DNA from: Anodontia alba
Lineage: Eukaryota; Mollusca; Bivalvia; Lucinida; Lucinidae
Reading direction: 5' to 3'
NCBI GenBank assembly: GCA_964016985.1
Contig: OZ024835.1
Location: 64,564,828 to 64,628,827 of the forward strand
DNA length: 64,000 nucleotides
Below, piece after piece: positions 59,101 through 63,777 of the stretch. Positions within the stretch are counted from its first letter, which is position 1. Every line of letters starts with the position of its first letter. Made by a program: the position numbers and the translations under genes. The notes below the pieces were generated by a model that saw only the letters and a program-made list of their open reading frames with translations, searched no databases and was not told where the DNA came from.

Positions 59101-62100
59101 CTTAATTCATTCAGCAAGACAAGGGTGAACCCTTTCACCCTTGAATTACTGAAGTAGACTCTTCCGTCTGTGAATTTGGACTTGTCCATTTTTGCAAATG
59201 GGGGTTTCATTCCAAAAGCAAAAACAGAATGGCAGATAGTGTAGATCCTGATGAGATGGCTCATTACGAGTGGTCTCATCAGGATCTAAACTGTTTGCAA
59301 ATGTGTTTGTTTCAGTCTGCAGGGTTGAAAGAGTTAATGGAAATGGATATCTTTCGGGGGGGGGGGGGGGGGGGGGTGAAGATATTGTCAAAATAGTTTT
59401 TGGCTTTCTTCTGACTAGGGGTCTACTCTAAAAAGAAGGATTCTACTCACTTACTTTCTGAGAAAGGTTCTTCTCTAAAAAAATAATTTGCTTTCCTTCT
59501 GAAAATTTCGACTGAAGAGAAAGAAATTGCTTCCCATGGAAGTAAATTCTTTTCTGTTAGAGTAGAACAACTCTATTTTTTAGAGTGGACCTTTTTCAGA
59601 TGTGACTTGATCTGCAGAAAAGCTTAGTCACAAAGATTGTCTCCCTAGAAGAGAACTAGAGAAAATTATCCAAATTCTCCTTCTTCAAGGAAAAAGCACA
59701 TCAAATAACAAACATATCAAAAGATAAAAGTGTTGGTTACGCTGAACAGTTTTGTGAAAAGATTATGGAAAAATTAACTGCCGAATTAACACTTACAATG
59801 CTATGGGCAGATTCAGCAGACAACAAACTGATGATATTTATCTTATTTTTCCTTGAAAATAGGATCTGACTCTACATGCAAATTGTCTCCTAAGGAGACA
59901 ATTTGCATGAAGTGTCAAATCCTATTTTCTAGGAAAAATAAAAGAAAATATTTCAAAATGTCGTCTGCTGAAGTCTTTACCCAGCATGCAATGTGTTAAT
60001 ATGTGAAAGTCAAATAAATCATATCTGAAGCAGTATTTTATTGTTATATACTTGTTCATAAGCTGGGGCACAGCATTTTTCATAAGGTTAGGTTTGCACC
60101 CAGCAATGACTCAGATCAGCCTGTACATCCAGGGTTCAAATTTAACTTTTTTGACAGCTTGCTAAAAATAGCAAGTAGTATTTTTTTTTACTTGCTAAAC
60201 CTTTCAGCCAACTTGCTTTTTCACACTTATAAACACTGTTAAATGTGGCGTTAAACCTTAGCACTCTGGGTAAAAATTTCAGCAGACATTTTAAAATATT
60301 TTTCTTATTTTCCCCAGAAACAGGTTTTGACATTACATGCAAATTGTCTCCATAGGAGACAATTTGCATGTAATGGCAAAACCTGTATTCTGGGAAAAAT
60401 AAGAAAAAATATCGTCATTGCTTTTGGAAAAGAAATTGCAAAACTTCAGCAACAATGCCTCAGGTTCCACCAATTAAAGAGAATCTTTCCAAGTTGCTAG
60501 AATTAGCAAGTGATGGAAATTGCAGCTTGCTTTTTGAGGAAATTAACCAGCATTTAGCAAGTTAGCAAGTGCTAAAATTGATCCCTGACATCCATGCAGA
60601 CTATGATCAGTCTTCACTGGGCACTCTGTGGATCCGATAGCCAAGGATCCAAATTGTGTCCAGGACGTCAGGGAAGAATATGTCAGCCTGAGGATGCACA
60701 GGTTGATTTGCTGCTTTGCTGCAAGCGTATTTACTCTTGTAGGGAATCTTACGCTCTGGCTCATCCATACGAAAACACGCCTATTCAAATATATAGAAAA
60801 TTTTATCTCCAAAAACTGAAAATTTTCAGATTAAAAAAACTCAGATAGTTTTCATATTTCTGCACAAAACATAGATTGTGGGTACTCGTTAGAACCGCCT
60901 CACCGAGGCGGTTCTAACCAGTACCCACAATCTATGTTTTGAGCAGAAATAAGAAAAATAATGTATACCCCTGTAAACCCCAATTTATACTATATAAAAG
61001 TGGGGTTTAAGGGGGTCAAAATTATATAGGTATGTTTTCGTGATGGTAATGTTTCCGTATGCGTATAAATTTAACAAGCTCACATAAATAGTATAGTCTT
61101 GTCAACCGGTGTCTTTTATTTGTGTCTTACAAAAATTTAATATTTAATTAAGTATTCAAAATGGCAACACCCATGCTCACAGTTTAACAAAACAAAAATC
61201 ACAATATATTTCTTATTTTGTAACCAATTTTAATCAGATTTGTGCCAAAATGCTTTTTCCTAAAACTTATTTTTTATGTCATACATGTCTTCAATGGGCC
61301 TTTTGCTTAAACAAGTTCAAACTCATGCTGGTTTTTGTGTACATTTCAGGATTGTTTTCCAATGAGGTTTAAAGGTGTACATTACCTGAATGAACCTATA
61401 ATATTTGATGCCATATTTGCTATTGTCAGACCGTTCATGAAGGAAAAAATATTGCAACGTGTGAGTACTATTTTAACCCTGGTCCTGCTGAATAGATTAA
61501 GATGCAATGCCCACTTCTAATTTTCAGCCTGTCTGATTATTTGATCTGGGTTATTGCTATAAATTCACATACTTAATGACAAACAGTGCAGAAAAACAAA
61601 AAAGAGAGTGCTTATTTATTGTGAATTGAATAAAAGTCAAAAAGGATTGCCTTTGGAAACAAAGAACACACAAAATTGGAGAAAATTGGAGACTTGGTTT
61701 GATTGAGTCTCTTCATATGTGACACTGTAGTTTGTGAGGCTGCATATGCCCCCTAGCACCGGCTTAAGCGGTATTTGATTTTCAAAATAACCAGGATGGG
61801 CTTAATGATTCCAAATGAAATAAAATATAACCTGCACTATGATGATGTACGGGGAGACTTTACGGCCGCCACACAGCACAACACCAGCTACAGTAAAATA
61901 AAAGTCAAAAGGGATTGCCTTTGGAAACAAAGAACACAAAAAGTCACGAAAATTCGAGACTCGGTTTGATTAAGTCTCTTCATATGCAACACTGTAGTTT
62001 GCTAGGCAGCATACACCTCCTAGCTTAAGCGGTATTTGATTTTCAAAATAACCAGGATGGGCTTAATGATCCCAAACGAAATAAAATATCACCTGCACTA

Positions 62101-63767
62101 TAATGATTTATTATATACAAAGTAATGAAATATAGTGAATTATTAATGAAATAAAATGCATATTTTCACTAGTGAAATATAAGTTTTATATTTTCACTAG
62201 TGAAAATATAAAACATATTTTCACTCCTCTGAGCAGTGAAAAATATAGGATCTGGAACTATTCGGACGGCACAAAGAACTAAACTTTGCATTTTTTTATT
62301 ACACGAGATGAAAATGTTTATGGTATTCACAGAAAAAGAGTAAATTTTCTTTTTATTTTATTGTTTACAGGCCAATGCGCGTTTCTGACGTCATATCTAA
62401 CGTCACCAAACAAAACATGAACGTCATGGCAAGATTAGCATAACTTCTATCGAAAGTGATGTATATAATAAAAAGAAAATTCAAATGTTCGTCGTGAATA
62501 TGACTTTTATTTCATCTCATGAAGTGAAAAAAATGTATATTTCATTCGTGCCTTTGGCACTCATGAAATATACATTTTTTTTCACTTCACTCGATGAAAT
62601 AAAAGTCATATTCACTCCAAACACTTGAATATCCTCTATGTATGGAGAGACTTTTTACGGTCGCCACACGCCACAACACCACAACACCAGCTACAGTAGA
62701 GTAAAATAAAAGTAAAAAAGGATTGCCTTTGGAAACAAACAACAAACAAAATCACAAAAATCAAGAAAAAAACATATACCGGTACCCCTGAAACCATGAG
62801 CTGTATGTGTATTTTGTGATGGCTCCAGATAAGAGGGGTATCTGTTAAAGAGTTTTCTTATCATTACGAAAACACGCCTATTCAAATATACTGAAATTTT
62901 ACCACCAAAAAATGAAAATTTTCAGATAAAAAAATTCTGATATTTTTCATATTTCTACTCAAAACATAGATTGTGAGTACTCGTTAGAACCGCCTTGCCA
63001 AGGCGGTTCTAACGAGTACCCACAATCTAAGTTTTTGAGCAGAAATAAGAAAAGTAATGTATACCCCTTTAAACCCCAGTTTTACTATATAAAAGTGGGG
63101 TTTAAGGGGGTCAAAATTATATAGGCATGTTCTCGTAATGTTCTCCACTAAAACATATGTTGTAGATATCCATTAGAAGTGCCTTAGAGATGTGTTTTAA
63201 TGAGTAACCACAACATATGTTTTTGAAATAGTATGACCACTTCAAGCATCTAAAGTCACCATACTATGTATTAAGATTTCAATTTGATTATCTTTTTGAA
63301 TCAGAGACATACAATACTGAGTTTCTCAGAGGATTTGTTAAGGAAGAATGTTTGATGATAATTCTGGGATAATTTTCTCCAGTTCTTCATAATAACATAT
63401 GTTGTGAGTACTCATTAGAAGTACCTGGGTAAATTTTAAAGTCTACTATTAGAAATCATGAATTATTATGGACCAATTTTTGATGTCCTTCTGAAGTAAA
63501 AATGCATGCAGCTCTTCAAAAACCACTCTCCGATCGAAGAACCGGCATTTTCTTGAGCCCTGATGGGTTTTATGGAGAAATAAAATGACCGGCTCAACAT
63601 TACTTTTATAGTGTTGACTGAGTCGTTAAACTCCAACCCAACCTATGACATATTTTTGTTTTCAGCTCCATTTTCATGGAAAGAATGTTGAAGAATTACG
63701 AGACTATATTGATGAAGAGTATCTACCAAAAGAATATGGCGGGAAAGCACCACCTTACTCAAATGAG
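34978..63767 (+). CDS. TTPA-like: Alpha-tocopherol-transfer-protein-like CRAL-TRIO gene, 3' end outside window
   Basis: The exons are 34978-35125, 39594-39833, 42071-42147, 46971-47087 (or 58780-58896), 61350-61460 and 63666-63767. With one version of exon 4 they join into 265 codons with no stop. The N domain ends in RKDDAFLLRFLRAKKFD (54-70). The CRAL-TRIO domain carries LGRRVIVFRPGKWDP, NGVIMMMDL, DCFPMRFKGVHYLNEPIIF, the basic PFMKEKILQR, LHFHGKN and KEYGGKAPPY. NEPIIFDAIF resembles TTPA rather than clavesin. Family members bind a hydrophobic ligand such as tocopherol or retinoid and dock on phosphoinositide membranes; the ligand here cannot be told. The terminal exon after PPYSNE is beyond 64000. 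The first donor (gtttgg) is weak. Introns reach 11.7 kb and are loaded with transposons. Confidence 0.88.
35173..35370. mobile_element. Family E MITE
   Basis: Begins 47 bases after the exon 1 donor of the TTPA-like gene. Confidence 0.72.
35446..35722 (-). mobile_element. Family A MITE
   Basis: Complete, in intron 1 of the TTPA-like gene. Confidence 0.83.
36003..36315 (+). mobile_element. tRNA-derived SINE with target duplication
   Basis: Head GGGCCTCAGTGGCTCAGTTG, tail ending AACACAAACAAACAAAC. Duplication AACAGACTTTTGA (35990-36002) and AACAGACTCTTGA (36316-36328), one mismatch. Confidence 0.88.
36508..36611 (+). mobile_element. SINE fragment, 3' end
   Basis: GAGGACTAATCCTGCCCAGTAAACATG through CTAAATACAAAC, tail only. 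Confidence 0.7.
36747..36784 (+). repeat. C-rich tract
   Basis: Cs broken by single A; the complement could form a quadruplex. Confidence 0.75.
36785..36924. mobile_element. Family C MITE with core deleted
   Basis: GGCTGAACCCGGATATAC ... CAGGACAAGGGTTAA; the hairpin is reduced to CAAACAGTGTAAA. Confidence 0.72.
37199..37410. mobile_element. Family C MITE
   Basis: Complete, TTAA on both sides. Confidence 0.83.
37411..37769. other. No feature recognised
   Basis: Intron 1 of the TTPA-like gene; GATTTTTGCTATTTTTACCAA direct repeats only. Confidence 0.45.
37770..38352 (+). mobile_element. Solo-LTR-like repeat, copy 1
   Basis: It starts TGTTACGAACC and ends TGTTATATAACA, so TGTTA and TAACA close the ends as in LTRs. 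Inside are CTCCTTATATAATATC (TATA-like) and AATAAA. A homologous copy lies reversed at about 19313-20099. No target duplication is clear, and the right border may run into a family E fragment. No internal retroelement region is adjacent. Confidence 0.55.
38350..38466. repeat. Family E half
   Basis: TAGACCCAGCCTGGATGCAG to CTTGTTTAAATTTTAG; abuts the LTR-like repeat. Confidence 0.6.
38488..38766 (-). mobile_element. Family A MITE
   Basis: Complete; right end TATGTTTTCGTGATG. Confidence 0.82.
39068..39270. mobile_element. CAAAC-GTG element, third subtype
   Basis: Shares, inverted, TTTTGCTTTTATGC and the GGCAGTCTGATCTGGGTCT arm with 53635-53822. Confidence 0.6.
39277..39555 (-). mobile_element. 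Family A MITE
   Basis: Complete; ends 38 bases before coding exon 2 of the TTPA-like gene, so it may contribute to or crowd its branch-point region. Confidence 0.82.
39594..39833 (+). CDS. TTPA-like: TTPA-like gene, coding exon 2
   Basis: This exon has 240 bases, from acceptor tttcactag to donor gtatta. It encodes residues 50-129: the conserved DDAFLLRFLRAKKFD, then VRHFEMKAD and LGRRVIVFRP. Phase 1 at both ends. Confidence 0.9.
39910..40154. mobile_element. Family D MITE
   Basis: Complete with TTAA on both sides; perfect AGGAGCAGTCTGATCTGGGT arm. Confidence 0.85.
40152..40206. repeat. Hairpin GAATTTGCTCC
   Basis: TTAAAGGAGAGAATTTGCTCC and inverse; abuts a family D MITE. Confidence 0.65.
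40207..40584. other. Intron sequence with a retroposon tail fragment
   Basis: GTGTCGTTAAACCCCAACACAATCAAT at 40459-40487 resembles a SINE tail and recurs at 63612-63640 (GAGTCGTTAAACTCCAACCC). Polypyrimidine run at 40349-40424. Confidence 0.45.
40585..40682 (+). mobile_element. SINE fragment, middle
   Basis: B-box remnant GTTTGATCCTCGCC followed by GGCAACATTCTTCCATGG and GAAGGGCAGTTGTC. Confidence 0.65.
40891..40962. repeat. Family C core fragment
   Basis: TTCTGAAGAAGCCAGCTGATC and CACTGCACTGTTTG remain. Confidence 0.6.
40963..41486. other. No feature recognised
   Basis: Intron of the TTPA-like gene; no repeat or exon identified. Confidence 0.45.
41487..41696. mobile_element. Family C MITE
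   Basis: Complete, TTAA on both sides. Confidence 0.83.
41796..42014. mobile_element. Family O MITE
   Basis: Left TTAACCCATTGTAGTCGGG intact; hairpin left arm shortened. Ends 57 bases before coding exon 3 of the TTPA-like gene. Confidence 0.78.
42071..42147 (+). CDS. TTPA-like: TTPA-like gene, coding exon 3
   Basis: This 77-base exon lies between tttctttcag and gtatgt. It encodes GKWDPSLYPLDDIF through LSKLIQ (residues 130-155). The intron before it is absent from the paralogue at 14375-24032. Confidence 0.88.
42303..42395. mobile_element. Short perfect hairpin element, second copy
   Basis: AGCATTCTACATAAATCTAT faces its inverse; the central stem GCTGTCGTCGGTCCGTCA differs by compensated changes from the copy at 7274. 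Confidence 0.75.
42431..42705 (+). mobile_element. Family A MITE inside a family B remnant
   Basis: Family B ends (GCTTCAGATAAGG at 42410 and CCCTCTTATTTGGAGC at 42735) flank it. Confidence 0.78.
42795..43150 (+). mobile_element. tRNA-like SINE remnant split by a family A element
   Basis: GAGGTCCCAGGTTCGAATCTACTGG is a B-box region. The same body sequence (CTCATGACTGTATGG ... CACAGAGCC) follows 44325, which shows that 42890-43133 is an insert. Confidence 0.5.
42890..43133 (+). mobile_element. Family A MITE, diverged
   Basis: Internal TTTCTGCCATAAAACATAG arm retained; inserted in a SINE remnant. Confidence 0.7.
43152..43283. mobile_element. Family B MITE, left end lost
   Basis: Hairpin and right end CCCCTCTTATCTGGACC present. 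Confidence 0.7.
43317..43561. mobile_element. Family D MITE
   Basis: Complete, TTAA on both sides. Confidence 0.85.
43607..43919 (+). mobile_element. tRNA-derived SINE with target duplication
   Basis: Full length, B box GGGTTCCACCCCC. Duplication AAAACGTACATGC, exact, at 43594-43606 and 43920-43932. Confidence 0.9.
43938..43999 (+). repeat. (AC)n microsatellite
   Basis: CACACA repeat with A and C interruptions, just after a SINE target duplication. Confidence 0.9.
44043..44320 (+). mobile_element. Family A MITE
   Basis: Complete with a near-perfect core hairpin. Confidence 0.85.
44321..44400 (+). mobile_element. tRNA-like SINE remnant
   Basis: Shares GAGGTCTAGGGTTCAATATTTCC and GCTCATGACTGTATGG with 42825-42880. 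Confidence 0.45.
44401..44714. other. No feature recognised
   Basis: Intron sequence; AT-rich. Confidence 0.45.
44715..44925. mobile_element. Family I foldback
   Basis: Hairpin CAAATTGTCTCC-GGAGACAATTTG with A/T runs. Confidence 0.7.
44976..45189. mobile_element. Family C MITE
   Basis: Complete; followed at once by a half family E element (45190-45316). Confidence 0.83.
45190..45316. repeat. Family E half
   Basis: GTCTACACTGTTGTG to GTGTCCCACC. Confidence 0.6.
45330..45470 (+). mobile_element. SINE fragment, 5' half
   Basis: Worn tRNA head (GTTTGATCCCACC) and ACATTCTTTCATGGAG body; the tail is missing. Confidence 0.65.
45508..45751. mobile_element. Family G MITE
   Basis: Flanked by CTG on both sides; perfect GAGTAGCTTTTGCAGTGC tip. 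Confidence 0.8.
45833..46073. repeat. Foldback with GGTTCCATATTCCT ends
   Basis: GGTTCCATATTCCTTAAAAA faces TTTTTGAGGAATATGGAGCC. A second inverted pair ATTTTTTATC...GATAAAAAAAT sits inside. Confidence 0.6.
46090..46256. mobile_element. Family B MITE, left end lost
   Basis: One arm carries an extra ATAATTACGCAG block. Confidence 0.68.
46375..46484. repeat. Hairpin related to family B
   Basis: ATGTTGTGGGTACCCATTTGAA faces its inverse; the loop differs (TTACAACGACTTGTC). Confidence 0.6.
46615..46874 (+). mobile_element. Family A MITE
   Basis: The loop is shortened (GAACCGCCTAGTACCC). About 100 bases upstream of exon 4A. Confidence 0.82.
46971..47087 (+). CDS. TTPA-like: TTPA-like gene, exon 4, version A
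   Basis: This 117-base, phase 0-0 exon lies between atttacccag and gtacag. It encodes 39 residues (156-194) starting DEETQVNGVIMMMDL and ending YAKRVMSLLQ. It is the central beta-strand and following helix of the CRAL-TRIO fold. A second version lies at 58780-58896. Confidence 0.88.
47479..51157. mobile_element. Large non-autonomous hAT-like element, 3.7 kb
   Basis: It starts CAGGGGTAACAACCTACGTC and its right end is the inverse of AGGGTGACAACCTACGTCAT. Inverted arms run about 75 bases. The flanks are a perfect 8-base duplication TGGTGATA (47471-47478 and 51158-51165), the hAT length. It has no recognisable transposase, only frames under 100 codons. The interior holds a 100-base hairpin (48906-49010), a second inverted repeat (48352-48470) and several TGACGTCA-type sites (48570-48663). 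It lies in the intron between alternative exons 4A and 4B. Confidence 0.78.
48906..49010. repeat. Hairpin inside the hAT-like element
   Basis: Inverted arms ACAGTACATTCTCC and GGAGAATGTACTGT, extended outward by GATAATACCC / GGGTGTTATC, surround a CCTAGG-containing loop. Confidence 0.6.
51353..51643. other. No feature recognised
   Basis: Intron between exons 4A and 4B, unique-looking. Confidence 0.45.
51644..51976. mobile_element. Family H Tigger/pogo-like MITE
   Basis: TA on both sides (51642-51643, 51977-51978); hairpin AGGAGAAATTGCTCCTC. Confidence 0.82.
52063..52243. mobile_element. Family B-prime MITE
   Basis: Same core hairpin as family B, but outer arms GATGATAATTCTGGGATAATT and inverse replace the AGCTCCAGATAAG ends. 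Confidence 0.78.
52326..52470. mobile_element. Family E MITE, short
   Basis: CCCTGAGTATTCAGGCAAAC left end; right end lost. Confidence 0.65.
52509..52640. repeat. Family H half
   Basis: Left half only, preceded by a duplicated 44-base piece (GTTGGGCGAAGTACATTTAC twice, 52459-52515). Confidence 0.7.
52700..52868. repeat. Family I, right arm lost
   Basis: TTTTTCTTATTTTCCCCCC and GACATTTCATGCAAATTGTC only. Confidence 0.65.
52986..53228. mobile_element. Family D MITE
   Basis: The left TTAACCC is replaced by a family C-like end (CCAGGTTCAGCTGGAC). Confidence 0.78.
53448..53582. repeat. Foldback CTTCTGAAAAAGG
   Basis: Direct and inverted copies of TTCTGAAAAAGGT and TCTAAAAGRAAA. Confidence 0.5.
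53635..53822. mobile_element. CAAACAGTG element, third subtype, second copy
   Basis: Perfect hairpin AGACTGCTCCTGAAGGAGCAGTCT. Confidence 0.68.
53847..54062. mobile_element. Family E MITE
   Basis: Complete; perfect GATGCTGCATTCTGCAGCATC tip. Confidence 0.75.
54209..54559. mobile_element. Tigger/pogo-like MITE, second type
   Basis: CAATTGAACCTCAATAGCTC at the left, inverse of GTCAAACCTCAATGGCTTT at the right, TA on both sides. GGCTCGAAC motifs inside. Confidence 0.7.
54734..54965. mobile_element. Family I foldback with duplicated left arm
   Basis: TTTGGCATTTCATGCAAATT occurs twice in tandem (54796 and 54846) before one right arm. Confidence 0.7.
54995..55075. repeat. Family B hairpin fragment
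   Basis: CTCCATGAAAGCATTATGTT and GAAGCACCTCAGTGAGG remain. Confidence 0.6.
55153..55452 (+). mobile_element. tRNA-derived SINE, full length
   Basis: Best-preserved head in the window: GGCCTCAGTGGCTCAGTTGG and GGGTTCAACCCCCGCC. The flanks (CCACACTAGGCT / CCATACTAGCTT) are only a degenerate duplication. Confidence 0.86.
55783..55992. mobile_element. Family B MITE
   Basis: Complete; arms GAAGCGCCTTGATAAGGCGCTTC. Confidence 0.78.
56094..56259. mobile_element. GC-rich foldback element
   Basis: GGGGATAACTGCA and TTTGTCATTTGGGGAGG face their inverse around CGGCGGTTTTACGGTCG. The flank to 56478 holds TGATGACGTCGG and CCAATCAGACGTCGCG. Confidence 0.7.
56490..56858. mobile_element. Family B-prime MITE with inserted G/C-rich hairpin
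   Basis: Outer arm ATTTGATAATAATTCTGGGAT at the left and ATCAGAATTATCACTTAAAA at the right. A CACCCCCAACCCC...GGGTGGGGGTTGGG hairpin (56538-56585) lies between. Confidence 0.55.
56944..57165. mobile_element. Family E MITE
   Basis: Complete, best-preserved core (GATCAGATGCTGCAGAATGC). Confidence 0.78.
57190..57346. mobile_element. Family B MITE, part of left hairpin arm deleted
   Basis: AGCTCCAGATAAGACA left end, ACTCCTCTTATCGGGAC right end. Confidence 0.75.
57360..57735. mobile_element. Family E MITE split by a family C MITE
   Basis: 57360-57416 and 57628-57735. Confidence 0.68.
57416..57627. mobile_element. Family C MITE inside a family E element
   Basis: Flanks TTAG and TTAA; family E sequence continues on both sides. 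Confidence 0.8.
57747..57950. mobile_element. Family F MITE
   Basis: Left end worn; the central hairpin lost GACCATTTATGGTC. Confidence 0.75.
58045..58260. mobile_element. Family E MITE
   Basis: Complete; perfect GATGCCGCATTCTGCAGCATC tip. Confidence 0.78.
58364..58470. repeat. Family H fragment
   Basis: CAGTCGATTCTTTTAATCTCG to CCCTGTTTTAACATG. Confidence 0.65.
58780..58896 (+). CDS. TTPA-like: TTPA-like gene, exon 4, version B (duplicated, likely alternative exon)
   Basis: This exon is also exactly 117 bases and phase 0-0, between ttcacaaaatcag and gtatgt. It encodes EEENQINGIIMIMDL to YAKRIMSLLQ. It shares 26 of 39 residues with version A; most changes are conservative, except for a block of charge and polarity changes right after MDL. 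It is more AT-rich than version A. An intact frame, intact splice sites and conserved length suggest it is functional. Using A or B alone, or both, keeps the downstream frame. A remnant of a second, partial gene copy is the alternative, but no other duplicated exon was found nearby. Confidence 0.82.
58917..59129. mobile_element. Family C MITE next to exon 4B
   Basis: Begins 21 bases after the exon 4B donor; its hairpin could fold close to that splice site. Confidence 0.82.
59127..59339. mobile_element. Family O-like MITE
   Basis: GAACCCTTTCACCCTTG ... GGGTTGAAAGAGTTAA, hairpin TAGATCCTGATGAGATGGC. Directly abuts a family C copy. Confidence 0.65.
59356..59376 (+). repeat. Run of 21 G
   Basis: An uninterrupted G tract, likely length-variable; 460 bases after exon 4B. 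Confidence 0.9.
59418..59600. repeat. Foldback GGTCTACTCTAAAA
   Basis: CTACTCTAAAAAGAAGGATT and inverse-like TTCTTTTCTGTTAGAGTAG. Confidence 0.5.
59800..59995. mobile_element. Family I foldback
   Basis: Near-perfect: CATGCAAATTGTCTCC...GGAGACAATTTGCATG. Confidence 0.75.
60130..60587. mobile_element. CAGGG...CCCTG-ended element with 5-base duplication, holding a family I MITE
   Basis: Left end CAGGGTTCAAATTTAAC, right end inverse of CAGGGATCAATTTTAGC, duplication ACATC (60125-60129 and 60588-60592). TTGCTAAA/TAGCAAGT motifs repeat in both arms. A family I hairpin (60258-60426) sits in the middle. Confidence 0.72.
60258..60426. repeat. Family I hairpin (nested)
   Basis: A near-perfect hairpin in which ATGCAAATTGTCTCC faces its reverse complement. 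Confidence 0.75.
60766..61045 (-). mobile_element. Family A MITE
   Basis: Complete; perfect CCGCCTCACCGAGGCGG loop. Confidence 0.84.
61046..61349. other. Intron sequence before exon 5
   Basis: Nothing recognised apart from the acceptor at 61349. Confidence 0.45.
61350..61460 (+). CDS. TTPA-like: TTPA-like gene, coding exon 5
   Basis: This 111-base, phase 0-0 exon lies between acatttcag and gtgagt. It encodes DCFPMRFKGVHYLNEPIIF to KEKILQR (residues 195-231). It is the exact counterpart of exon 3 of the clavesin-like gene. Confidence 0.9.
61474..61592. mobile_element. Family C MITE, truncated
   Basis: Left half only, ending at CAAACAGTGCAG, then A-rich sequence. It begins 14 bases after the exon 5 donor. 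Confidence 0.75.
61620..62770 (+). repeat. Tandem array, about 270-base units, split by a palindromic insert
   Basis: AAGTCAAAAAGGATTGCCTT recurs at 61636, 61905 and 62710, with GAGACTYGGTTTGATT and AACCAGGATGGGCTTAATGA between. Removing 62112-62635 would restore the third unit. Confidence 0.7.
62112..62635. mobile_element. Palindrome-rich insert
   Basis: A foldback at 62491-62618 (GAATATGACTTTTATTTCAT and inverse), an ATTTTCACTAGTGAAAAT palindrome at 62191, and TGACGTCA at 62391. Confidence 0.6.
62817..63225. mobile_element. Family B MITE hosting a family A element
   Basis: 62817-62861 and 63141-63225 are the two parts. The right outer end is missing. Confidence 0.7.
62862..63140 (-). mobile_element. 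Family A MITE inside a family B element
   Basis: It splits family B between TTTTCTTAT and TTCTCCACT. Joining these flanks restores the family B motif with no bases gained or lost, so no target duplication is visible. Confidence 0.82.
63337..63430. repeat. Family B-prime fragment
   Basis: Left half only: TTTGATGATAATTCTGGGAT then ATATGTTGTGAGTACTCATT. Confidence 0.68.
63666..63767 (+). CDS. TTPA-like: TTPA-like gene, coding exon 6 (last seen in window)
   Basis: This exon has 102 bases, from tttgttttcag to donor gtacag. It encodes LHFHGKNVEEL to GGKAPPYSNE (residues 232-265). If the donor is not used, the frame runs on for 24 codons into a family C MITE and stops at 63840-63842. Confidence 0.8.
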
Positions 63768-63777
63768 GTACAGTCAG

